This document shows, in pieces, positions 39,720 to 47,611 of a stretch of DNA of 64,000 nucleotides. The stretch covers positions 1 to 64,000 of the forward strand of contig NZ_SMBU01000001.1 of NCBI RefSeq assembly GCF_004342485.1, given 5' to 3'. The stretch is from Roseateles saccharophilus (lineage in GTDB: Bacteria > Pseudomonadota > Gammaproteobacteria > Burkholderiales > Burkholderiaceae_C). The position numbers and the translations under genes are program-made. The notes beneath the pieces are model-generated. The model saw only the letters and a list, made by a program, of their open reading frames with translations, searched no databases and was not told the origin of the DNA. Positions within the stretch are counted from its first letter, which is position 1; every line of letters starts with the position of its first letter.

Positions 39720-42700
39720 ATGCCCCGCGGCGGCGACGACCTCAGCAGCCTCGTCGGCCACGCGGAGCCGCCCGAGCAGCAGCGCGCCCGCCTGGCGACG
39801 AGCATGCGCTGGCATGCGGCGCGCATCTTCCTGCTGGCCTGCGGGCCCATCTCCCTGCCCGTCGCCGGGCTGCTCGCCTACACCCGCCAGCCCGGCGAAT
39901 GGATGGACGGCTGGCCGCCGGTGCTGCTGGCAGCGCTGATCTCGGTGTTCGCCTTCATCCGCCTGGCCATGCTCTCGCGCGGCCCGCGCCGCGAGACCCG
40001 GCCGGCCGCCGCGCTGCTGATGATGGCCCTCGTCATCGCGCTGCCGGTATCGGTCGCGGTGTCGCGCGACCTCGGCCTGTGGGCGCTGGCCCTGGCGGTG
40101 TCGGGCGTGGTCGTGGCCTTCGCCACCGGCATGCTGGGGCTGCGCGCCGGCGCGGCGCTGGCCCTGCTGGCCGGCGGCGCGCTGGCCGGCCTGGCCGGTG
40201 CCGAGGCGATGGGCTGGGTCACCCATCCGGAGGCCATGAACAGCCTGCTGCTGCGCGGCATCGTGCAGTTCGGCCTGCTCGGCGCCGGCCTGATCGCCGG
40301 CTTCGGCCTGCTGAAGATGGTGCAGCGCTCGCTGGCCGAGGCCGACGAGCGCACCGCACGCTTTCGCGGCCTGCTCGGCATGGCGGTGGACTGGTACTGG
40401 GAGATGGATCGCGAGTTCCGCTTCACCCATGTCGCAGAGGAGAGGTCCGGCAGCTCGGGCCTGGACCTGAGCGCGCGCATCGGCAAGACGCCGTGGGAGA
40501 TCGACGGCATGGGCCTGAACGACGACGAGCTCGACGCCCACCGTGCCGACCTCGAATCGCACCGACCCTTCCACGGCATGGTGGCGCGCCGCGTCGGCAC
40601 CGACGGCCAGCCGCGCTGGGTCTCGATCAGCGGCGAGCCGCGCTTCGACGCCCAGGGCAATTTCCGCGGCTACTGGGGCGTGGGACGCGACGTGACGGGC
40701 GAGGTTGCCGCCGAGCAGACCGTGCACGCCACCGAGACGCGCTACCGCGAGCTGTTCCGCCGCTCGCCCAGCCCGCTGGTGCTGCACCGCTGGGGCCGCG
40801 TCGTCGACGCCAACCCGGCGGCCATGGCCATGTTCGGCTATGCGCAGCGCTCCAGCATGATCGGCCAGGACCTGTTCAGCCACTACGAGCCGGGCGACGA
40901 CGAGACGGCGCGCCAGCAGGCCGCGCGGCTCGAGGGCCTGCCGCCCGGCGCGATGCAGCCGATGACCGAGTACCGGCTGCGCACGCTGTCGCGCCGGCGC
41001 CGCCTCGTGCAGGCCACCAGCGTGCGCGTCGAGACCGCCTCCGGGCCGGCCACGCTGACCTTCTTCACCGACCAGACCGAGCAGAGCCGCGCCCAGGACG
41101 CGCTGCGCCGCAGCGAGGGCCTGCTGTCCCACCTGGTCGCCACCAGCCCCGACGTCATCACGCTGACCGAGGCCGAGGGCGGCCGCTACGCGATGGTCAA
41201 CAAGGCCTTCGAGGCGCTGACCGGCTGGACCAGCGCCGAGGTCGTGGGCCACACCTCGGCCGAGATCGGCATCTGGCACGACCCCGCGGACCGAGACGCC
41301 ATCCGCGAGGCCATCCGCCGCGACGGCAGCGCCAGCAACCGCCCCGTCGCCTTCCGCCGCAAGGACGGCAGCAGCGTGTCCATGCTGGTGTCGGTGGCGC
41401 CCTTCGTGCTGGACGGCCAGCATTACCTGGTGCTGTATGCGCGCGACGTCAGCGAGAGCGAGCGCACGCGGCTCGTGCACGGCGCCATCCTCGAGAACGC
41501 CTCCATCGGCATCGCGCTGACGCGTGAGCAGCAGTTCGTGCTGACCAACCCGCGCGTGGAGACGATGTTCGGCTGGGACCGCGGCGCGCTGGTCGGCCAG
41601 CACGGCAGCGTCGTCTGGCCCACGGTGGAGGACTGGCAGGCCGTGGGCCGCGACCTCGGGCCCCAGCTCGCCGCCGGCGAGCAGGTCGAGGCCGAGCGCA
41701 AGATGCGCCGCCGCGACGGCTCGACCTTCCTGGCCCGCCTGCTGGCCCAGGCCGTCGACCCGGCCCACCCGAGCCGCGGCGGCACGATCTGGATCATCGA
41801 GGACGTCACCGAGCGCCGCCGCGTTGACGCGGCCCTGGCCCTGGCCAAGGACGAGGCCCAGGCTGCCAGCCGCGCCAAGAGCGCCTTCCTGGCCAACACC
41901 AGCCACGAGATCCGCACGCCGCTCAACGGCCTGCTCGGCCTGGGCCGCCTGGCCCAGCAGCCCGACATCGGCGAGGCCCAGCGGCGCGACTACCTGAACC
42001 AGATGATGGACAGCGCCGAGAGCCTCTCGGGCCTGATCTCCGACATCCTCGACCTGTCCAAGATCGAGGCCGGCCGCCTGACGCTCGAGAGCCAGCCCTT
42101 CTCGCTGCGCGAGCTGCTCGGCTCCATCCGCCTGGCCTATCTGACGCTGGCGCAGGCGCGCGGCCTGACCTTCGCCGTCGAGATCGACCCGGCCCTGCCC
42201 GTCTGGGTCTTCGGCGACCCGCTGCGCACGCGCCAGATCCTGTCCAACTACCTGACCAATGCGCTGAAGTTCACCGCGGTCGGCGGCATCACGGTCAGCG
42301 TGAAGGCGCTGGACCGCAACGCCCATGGCAGCGCCGGCGAGTGGGTGCACATCGAGGTGCGCGACACCGGCCCCGGCATCGCGGCCGAGCAGCAGGCGCG
42401 GCTGTTCCAGCCCTTCACGCAGGCCGACGAGTCGACGACGCGGCGCTTCGGCGGCACGGGCCTGGGCCTGTCCATCTGCCGCGAGCTGGCGACGCTGATG
42501 GGCGGCGAGGTCGGCGTGCAGAGCCGGCCCGGCGAGGGCGCGACCTTCTGGGCCGAGCTGCCCCTGCCCGCGGCGCCCGCGCCCATGGCCCACCAGCCGC
42601 GCGAGGCCCGCGCCAGCAGCAGCGAGGCCCTGCACGGCCGGCGCGTGCTGATCGCCGAGGACCACCCGGTCAACATGCTGATCGCCGTGGCCCAGCTCGA

Positions 42701-43025
42701 GCAGTGGGGCATGGAGGTGGCCCAGGCCAGCGACGGCCGCCAGGCCATCGAGGCCGTGCTGGCGGCCGCCAGCGTCGGCAAGCCCTTCGACATCGTGCTG
42801 ATGGACGTGCAGATGCCGGTCATGGGCGGGCATGACGCGACCCGGGAGCTGCGCAAGCAGTTCTCCGCCGCCGAGCTGCCCATCGTCGCGCTGACCGCCG
42901 CGGCCCTGGTCTCGGAGCGCGACGACGCCTTCGCGGCCGGCATGAACGACTTCCTGACCAAGCCCATCGACACGCCCAAGCTGCACCAGACCCTGCTCCG
43001 GCTGACCCGTCCGAGAAACACCTGA
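39720..43025 (+). CDS. Large membrane-bound PAS hybrid sensor histidine kinase
   Basis: The 1101-residue protein begins with about 180 residues of membrane helices, then four PAS modules in a row. The HisKA domain (TSHEIRTPLNGLLGLGRLAQQPD), the HATPase domain (NYLTNALKFTAVGG, GTGLGLSICRELATLMGG) and the receiver (VLMDVQMPVMGGHDA) follow. All catalytic residues are intact and there is no HPt. The core is clearly paralogous to the hybrid kinase at 4.9-7.7 kb: same order, similar linker and similar sequence around the phospho-His. The start codon ATG at 39720 directly follows the pyrF stop. The next gene, a transporter, is 11 bp downstream. Confidence 0.92.
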   Translation: MPRGGDDLSSLVGHAEPPEQQRARLATSMRWHAARIFLLACGPISLPVAGLLAYTRQPGEWMDGWPPVLLAALISVFAFIRLAMLSRGPRRETRPAAALLMMALVIALPVSVAVSRDLGLWALALAVSGVVVAFATGMLGLRAGAALALLAGGALAGLAGAEAMGWVTHPEAMNSLLLRGIVQFGLLGAGLIAGFGLLKMVQRSLAEADERTARFRGLLGMAVDWYWEMDREFRFTHVAEERSGSSGLDLSARIGKTPWEIDGMGLNDDELDAHRADLESHRPFHGMVARRVGTDGQPRWVSISGEPRFDAQGNFRGYWGVGRDVTGEVAAEQTVHATETRYRELFRRSPSPLVLHRWGRVVDANPAAMAMFGYAQRSSMIGQDLFSHYEPGDDETARQQAARLEGLPPGAMQPMTEYRLRTLSRRRRLVQATSVRVETASGPATLTFFTDQTEQSRAQDALRRSEGLLSHLVATSPDVITLTEAEGGRYAMVNKAFEALTGWTSAEVVGHTSAEIGIWHDPADRDAIREAIRRDGSASNRPVAFRRKDGSSVSMLVSVAPFVLDGQHYLVLYARDVSESERTRLVHGAILENASIGIALTREQQFVLTNPRVETMFGWDRGALVGQHGSVVWPTVEDWQAVGRDLGPQLAAGEQVEAERKMRRRDGSTFLARLLAQAVDPAHPSRGGTIWIIEDVTERRRVDAALALAKDEAQAASRAKSAFLANTSHEIRTPLNGLLGLGRLAQQPDIGEAQRRDYLNQMMDSAESLSGLISDILDLSKIEAGRLTLESQPFSLRELLGSIRLAYLTLAQARGLTFAVEIDPALPVWVFGDPLRTRQILSNYLTNALKFTAVGGITVSVKALDRNAHGSAGEWVHIEVRDTGPGIAAEQQARLFQPFTQADESTTRRFGGTGLGLSICRELATLMGGEVGVQSRPGEGATFWAELPLPAAPAPMAHQPREARASSSEALHGRRVLIAEDHPVNMLIAVAQLEQWGMEVAQASDGRQAIEAVLAAASVGKPFDIVLMDVQMPVMGGHDATRELRKQFSAAELPIVALTAAALVSERDDAFAAGMNDFLTKPIDTPKLHQTLLRLTRPRNT

Positions 43026-43036
43026 CTGGAACCCGC

Positions 43037-43747
43037 ATGAACCAGGAGCCGCGCGTCTTCAAGTACTACGACCTGATCATGGCGGCGTTTGTCTGCGTGC
43101 TGCTGTGCTCCAACCTGATCGGCGCGGCCAAGGCGGCACAGCTGACGCTGCCGGTGCTGGGCACGGTCACCTTCGGCGCCGACCTGTTCTTCTTCCCGAT
43201 CAGCTACATCTTTGGCGACATCCTGACCGAGGTCTACGGCTACGGCCGCGACCGCCGCGTGGTGTGGGCCGGCTTCGGCGCCCTGGTGTTCTCGGCCTTC
43301 ATGGCCTTCGTCGTCGTGCACCTGCCGCCGGCGCAGAACGACTTCATGGCCGCCTACCAGGGCCATGTCGAGGCCGTGTTCGGCAACACCTGGCGCATCG
43401 TCGCCGGCTCGATGATCGCCTTCGCCTGCGGCAGCTTCGCCAACAGCTTCGTGCTGGCCAAGATGAAAATCGCGACCCAGGGCCGCTTCCTGTGGGCGCG
43501 CGTCGTCGGCTCCACCGTGGTGGGGCAGGCGGTCGACACCAGCTTCTTCTTCCTGATCGCGTTCTCGGGCATCTGGCCCAACGAGCAGCTGTTCGCCGTC
43601 ATCGTCACGCAGTACCTGTTCAAGACGATCTGGGAGGCCGTGATGTACCCCGCCACGGCCTGGGTCGTGCACTTCCTGAAGCGGGCCGAGGGCGTGGACC
43701 ACTACGACCGCGGCACCAACTTCAATCCTTTCAAGATCAGGGTCTGA
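43037..43747 (+). CDS. yhhQ: Queuosine-precursor transporter (VUT family, YhhQ)
   Basis: YhhQ imports 7-cyano-7-deazaguanine for queuosine synthesis in tRNA. The 236-residue protein has six predicted membrane helices and the family patterns LCSNLIGAAKAAQL, LFFFPISYIFGDILTEVYGY and ARVVGSTVVGQAVDTSFFF. Length and topology are normal for the family. It follows the hybrid kinase by 11 bp, probably in the same transcript. Confidence 0.92.
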   Translation: MNQEPRVFKYYDLIMAAFVCVLLCSNLIGAAKAAQLTLPVLGTVTFGADLFFFPISYIFGDILTEVYGYGRDRRVVWAGFGALVFSAFMAFVVVHLPPAQNDFMAAYQGHVEAVFGNTWRIVAGSMIAFACGSFANSFVLAKMKIATQGRFLWARVVGSTVVGQAVDTSFFFLIAFSGIWPNEQLFAVIVTQYLFKTIWEAVMYPATAWVVHFLKRAEGVDHYDRGTNFNPFKIRV

Positions 43748-43753
43748 GCGGCA

Positions 43754-46081
43754 TCAGCCGATCAGCGGCAGGCTGCGCCGGCGCTCGCCGGTCAGCGTGA
43801 ACCAGGCGTTCGCGATCGCCGGCGCCAGCGGCGGCAGGCCGGGCTCGCCGACGCCGGTGGGCGGGCCGTCGCCGGGCACGAAAAAGGTCTCGATGGCCGG
43901 GCATTCGGCCAGCGTCACGAGACCCAGGTCAGGAAAGCTCTTCTGCTGCACGACGCCGGCGGCGATGTCGATGCGCCCGCGCAGCGCCGCACTCAGGCCG
44001 AACACGATGCAGCTCTCCATCTGGCGCACGACGATGCCCGGGTTGACGACGGTGCCGCAGTCGATCGCGCAGACGACGCGCTTCACGCGCGGCTGGCCCT
44101 GCTCGGCGACAACCTCCACGACATGGGCGACAACGCTGCCGAAGCTCTCGTGCAGGGCCAGGCCGCGGGCCGTGCCCTCGGGCAGCGGGCCGCCCCAGCC
44201 CGAGGCCTCAAGCACGCGCTTGAGCACCGCCTGGTGGCGCGGCAGGCCGTCGAGCAGCTTCAGGCGCAGCGTCGCGGGGTCGATGTGGGCGGCGTGGGCC
44301 AACTCGTCGATGAAGCTCTCGCGGAAGAAGGCGTGGTGGGAGTGGCCCACCGAGCGCCAGTTGCCGACCGGGACGCCGCTGTGCGTCGGGACATGGGTCA
44401 CGCGCGCATTCGGGATGGCATAGGGCAGGTCGAACAGGCCTTCCGAGGCAGGCTTGTCCGGCGCGTCGCCGGGCGCGGTCAGCGCGGCCAGCGCGCGGCC
44501 GTCGGGGAAGGCGTTGCGGGTGATCAGGTCCAGCCAGGGCGCGCGGCCCGGCGCGATGCGTTGCAGCCAGCGCGGCCCGAGGGCATCGCCCGCGCCGGTG
44601 ATGGACAGGGCGGTGACGCCGGTCGCGTCCACGCCGCCGCGCAGCACGGCCACTTCGGCGGGGCGGTAGAAGTCGTGCGTCGTGTCCTCCTCGCGCGACC
44701 AGACCAGCTGCACCGGCGCGCCGCCGCAGTCCATCGCGACGCGCACGGCCTGGCCGACGAAGTCGATGTCCAGGCGCCGGCCGAAGCCGCCGCCGAGATA
44801 GGTCACCTGCAACTCCACCGCCTCCAACGGCACGCCGGCCACGCGCGCGGCCAGCTCGCGGGCCAGGCCGGGCACCTGGGTCGGCGCCCAGACGCTGACG
44901 CGGCCGTCCTTGACCTGGGCCGTGCAGTTCTGCGGCTCCATCGTCACGTGGGCGAGGTAGGGCGCGCTGTAGACCGCCTCGACGCGCTGCGTGGCCTGCG
45001 CCAGCGCCCGCTTCGCGTCGCCCTGGTCGAGGAAGGCGAAGCCCGCGCCGGCGGCATCGGCCTCGCGGGCGCGGCGCTCCAGCTCGGCATGGATGCTGGC
45101 AGTGTCCACGGCGCCGTCGGGCGGCGCCTGCCAGGCCACGTCCAGCGCCTTGGCCGCCTCCAGCGCATGCCAGGTCGTGCGCGCGACGACGGCGTAGGCC
45201 GCCGTGGAGCCGGCCACCGGGCCGAGAGCCACGACGCGCAGCACGCCGGGGCGCGCGAGCACCGCGTCGACATGGGCCGGCCCGAGGCCGCCGCCCAGCA
45301 CGGGGCAGTGGCGGATGGCGGCGAACAGCTGGCCCGGCTGGCGCACGTCCAGTCCGAAGCGCGCGCTGCCGTCCACCTTGGCGGCCAGGTCCAGGCGCGG
45401 CCGGGCCTGGCCGATCTGCGTCCATTGCTGCGGCGTCTTCAGCCTCACCTCGCCCGGTGAGGTCTGCGCGGCCTGGGCAGCGAACTCGCCGTAGTGGCCG
45501 AGGGCGCCGCCCGCGTGCTGGACGATGCCGGCCTTGACGCCCAGCTCGGCCACCGGCAGCTTGTGCTTCAGCGCCGCGGCCGCCAGCAACTGGGCGCGTG
45601 CCGTGGCCGCGGCCAGGCGCAGCGGCTCCCAGGCATCGGCCGTGGACGAGGAGCCGCCCGTGAGGTTGAGCCCCAGCTCGCGCGCCACCTTGGCCGTCAC
45701 CCAGGCCGACAGCTTGTAGCTTGGCTTGTCGTGGTCGCGCGGGCCGAAGGGCATGTTGCCCACCAGCGCGGCCACGTTGCCGTAGATGGCGTCGTCGCCG
45801 GCACCCGTCAGGCGCAAGCGTGCCAGCGGCAGGTCCAGCTCCTCGGCCACCAGCTGGGCCAGCGCCGTGTGCACGCCCTGGCCCATCTCGCTGCGGTTCA
45901 TCACCAGCACGACGCCGCCGTCCGCGGCGATCTTGATCCAGCCGTTCAGCGCCACCTCGCCCTCGACCGGCGGCAGCAGCTCCTTGCTTCCGAGGCGCGA
46001 GCGCGGCGGCAGCGCGCCCCAGCCGACGATCAGCGCGCCGGCCGCGCCCAGGCCGCTGAGCAGCATCGTGCGGCGCTTCAT
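43754..46081 (-). CDS. iorB: Isoquinoline 1-oxidoreductase-type molybdenum hydroxylase, large subunit
   Basis: The 775-residue subunit carries the molybdopterin site of an IorB-type enzyme. A twin-arginine-like signal ([24 protein letters not shown]) suggests export, as in other IorB proteins. The molybdopterin-binding segments include [23 protein letters not shown] and [17 protein letters not shown], and near the end [17 protein letters not shown] carries the catalytic Glu. The substrate, an N-heterocycle or aldehyde, is unknown. No cytochrome c domain is fused, so electrons must leave through another partner. The start overlaps the IorA stop by 4 bp (ATGA). Orientation and gene order (small then large) are typical. 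Confidence 0.88.
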   Translation of the reverse strand: MKRRTMLLSGLGAAGALIVGWGALPPRSRLGSKELLPPVEGEVALNGWIKIAADGGVVLVMNRSEMGQGVHTALAQLVAEELDLPLARLRLTGAGDDAIYGNVAALVGNMPFGPRDHDKPSYKLSAWVTAKVARELGLNLTGGSSSTADAWEPLRLAAATARAQLLAAAALKHKLPVAELGVKAGIVQHAGGALGHYGEFAAQAAQTSPGEVRLKTPQQWTQIGQARPRLDLAAKVDGSARFGLDVRQPGQLFAAIRHCPVLGGGLGPAHVDAVLARPGVLRVVALGPVAGSTAAYAVVARTTWHALEAAKALDVAWQAPPDGAVDTASIHAELERRAREADAAGAGFAFLDQGDAKRALAQATQRVEAVYSAPYLAHVTMEPQNCTAQVKDGRVSVWAPTQVPGLARELAARVAGVPLEAVELQVTYLGGGFGRRLDIDFVGQAVRVAMDCGGAPVQLVWSREEDTTHDFYRPAEVAVLRGGVDATGVTALSITGAGDALGPRWLQRIAPGRAPWLDLITRNAFPDGRALAALTAPGDAPDKPASEGLFDLPYAIPNARVTHVPTHSGVPVGNWRSVGHSHHAFFRESFIDELAHAAHIDPATLRLKLLDGLPRHQAVLKRVLEASGWGGPLPEGTARGLALHESFGSVVAHVVEVVAEQGQPRVKRVVCAIDCGTVVNPGIVVRQMESCIVFGLSAALRGRIDIAAGVVQQKSFPDLGLVTLAECPAIETFFVPGDGPPTGVGEPGLPPLAPAIANAWFTLTGERRRSLPLIG

Positions 46082-46542
46082 GCCTTGACCCCCTTGGCCG
46101 CCTGCTTGATGGCCGCCCGCACGCGCGGGTAGCTGCCGCAGCGGCAGAGGTTGGTCATCGCGGCGTCGATGTCGGCGTCGCTCGGGTTGCCGTTCTTCGC
46201 CAGCAGTGCGGCGGCTGCCATCAGCATGCCGCTCTGGCAATAGCCGCACTGCGGCACCTGCTCGGCCAGCCAGGCGAGCTGCACGGCGTGCGGATGCTCC
46301 TTGCTGCCCAGGCCTTCAATTGTCGTGAGGGCCTTGCCCTGCACGCTGCCGAGCGGCGTCACGCAGGAGCGCACTGCCTGGCCGTCGACATGCACGGTGC
46401 AGGCGCCGCAGGCGGCGATGCCGCAGCCGAACTTGGTGCCGGTCAGGTTCAGGCCATCGCGCAGCGCCCACAGCAACGGCATCGCGGGGTCGCTTGCGAT
46501 CTCGGGCAGGGCCAGGGTCTGGCCGTTCACGTTCAGGTCCAT
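46078..46542 (-). CDS. iorA: 2Fe-2S small subunit of an isoquinoline 1-oxidoreductase-type enzyme
   Basis: The 154-residue small subunit has all eight Cys needed for two 2Fe-2S clusters: [15 protein letters not shown] and the later Cys of RSCVTPLG, then CGYCQSGM and CRCGSYPRV. It relays electrons from the molybdenum subunit encoded directly downstream. It is related to CoxS of this window but is a distinct subfamily. A divergent esterase-like gene starts 62 bp away. Confidence 0.92.
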   Translation of the reverse strand: MDLNVNGQTLALPEIASDPAMPLLWALRDGLNLTGTKFGCGIAACGACTVHVDGQAVRSCVTPLGSVQGKALTTIEGLGSKEHPHAVQLAWLAEQVPQCGYCQSGMLMAAAALLAKNGNPSDADIDAAMTNLCRCGSYPRVRAAIKQAAKGVKA

Positions 46543-46604
46543 CGGGAAGGGGCCTCGGTGGGGGAAAGCGCCTCAGGATAGCCCGGACGGCTCACAATTC
46601 CGCC

Positions 46605-47273
46605 ATGACGTCCTCTCCCGAAACCGGGCCCGCCGATCTGCTCTTCGTGCTGCTGCCCGACAGCGGCATCGCGCCCGATGGCCCCGACACGCTGGCGCCG
46701 CTGGCCGCCGCTCTGCAGGGCCAATACCCCAAGGCCATGGCGCTGACCGTGCATCCGCCGCTGCGCGACGTCGAAGGCCGCTGCCGCTGGTGGCTGGATG
46801 CCGAGCCCAGCCCGGGCGGCGTGACGGCGGCTTTGCCCCATCTGCTGGACCGTCTGCGCCTGGAGGCCCGCAAGCTCGACCTGCCCTGGCAGCGCGTTGC
46901 CCTGGCCGGCGTGGGCGACGGCGCCCTGCTGGCGCTGGAGGCCGTGCAGGCCGAGCCGGCCCTGGTCGGCCGCGTGCTGGCCTTTGCCGGCGGCTACCTG
47001 GCCCGGCCCGAAGTGGCGCCCCAGGATGTCTGTGTGCACCTGCTGCACGGCCTGGAGGATCGCCGCTTCCCCTACCACCACGTGGTCGACGCGGCGCAAG
47101 CCCTGGTCGACCTGGGCGCCGACGTGACCGCCGACCTGCTGCCCCATATCGACCATGGCCTGCACCCGGCGCTGATCGACAAGGCCATGGAGCAGTTGCG
47201 CACCTTCATCCCGGCGCGGCTGTGGCGCGAGGCGCTGCTGGCCGCGCAGGAGAGCGAGCGGCCCGTCGGCTGA
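46605..47273 (+). CDS. Carboxylesterase-fold protein (YpfH-like) lacking the nucleophile Ser
   Basis: The 222-residue protein has the alpha/beta-hydrolase layout of small carboxylesterases. It includes a strand and nucleophile elbow at LAGVGDGALLAL (about 100-111), a catalytic-acid region HGLEDRRFP with Asp152, and DHGLHP with His184. The normal GxSxG motif reads GVGDG, so the Ser is replaced by Gly104 while Asp and His remain. The protein is therefore likely inactive as a serine esterase and may bind a ligand or partner instead. It is divergent from the iorAB genes. Confidence 0.72.
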   Translation: MTSSPETGPADLLFVLLPDSGIAPDGPDTLAPLAAALQGQYPKAMALTVHPPLRDVEGRCRWWLDAEPSPGGVTAALPHLLDRLRLEARKLDLPWQRVALAGVGDGALLALEAVQAEPALVGRVLAFAGGYLARPEVAPQDVCVHLLHGLEDRRFPYHHVVDAAQALVDLGADVTADLLPHIDHGLHPALIDKAMEQLRTFIPARLWREALLAAQESERPVG

Positions 47274-47611
47274 TAGGGTCCCGTTGCTCGCAGGCGATAT
47301 GGAACGGTGGGGAAAGCTCCCCGGAGCGTCGGGTCCGACATCGGAATGGCCAGCCATTTCAATGATTCGGGTCGATGGATGGCGAGCCTCTTCAATGCGA
47401 AGGGGTGAGGATGCCTCGGTGCCGGGAGATTCGCGATCAAACCGCCGGGAGGTATGACCCGCCCGGCTGCTGATCTGACGAAATCCGGCGCGAGGCCGTC
47501 ATCACGCGCGCGCGGCGCGACCCGATGGCCCGTATGCTGGGCATGCCGCCCGTGGCGGACGGCCTGCCCCACTGCAAGAGGCTGCAGAAGCGCCTCCGCA
47601 GACAAGACCTC
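47274..47611. other. Intergenic region with a 33-bp-period direct repeat
   Basis: No gene is supported in these 338 bp. Two 27-bp units (47345-47371 and 47378-47404) match at 19 positions around TGGC-n-AGCC and TTCAATG. They resemble subterminal repeats of an IS, possibly a relic. A short stem, GGGGA-AAGC-TCCCC, lies just before. The 3' end of the TonB receptor gene abuts the right side. Confidence 0.4.

Noticed and set aside
39711-42986. 1091-codon frame antisense to the second hybrid kinase
   Set aside because: It is a mirror of a highly biased gene, with no domains and no promoter or ribosome-binding site.
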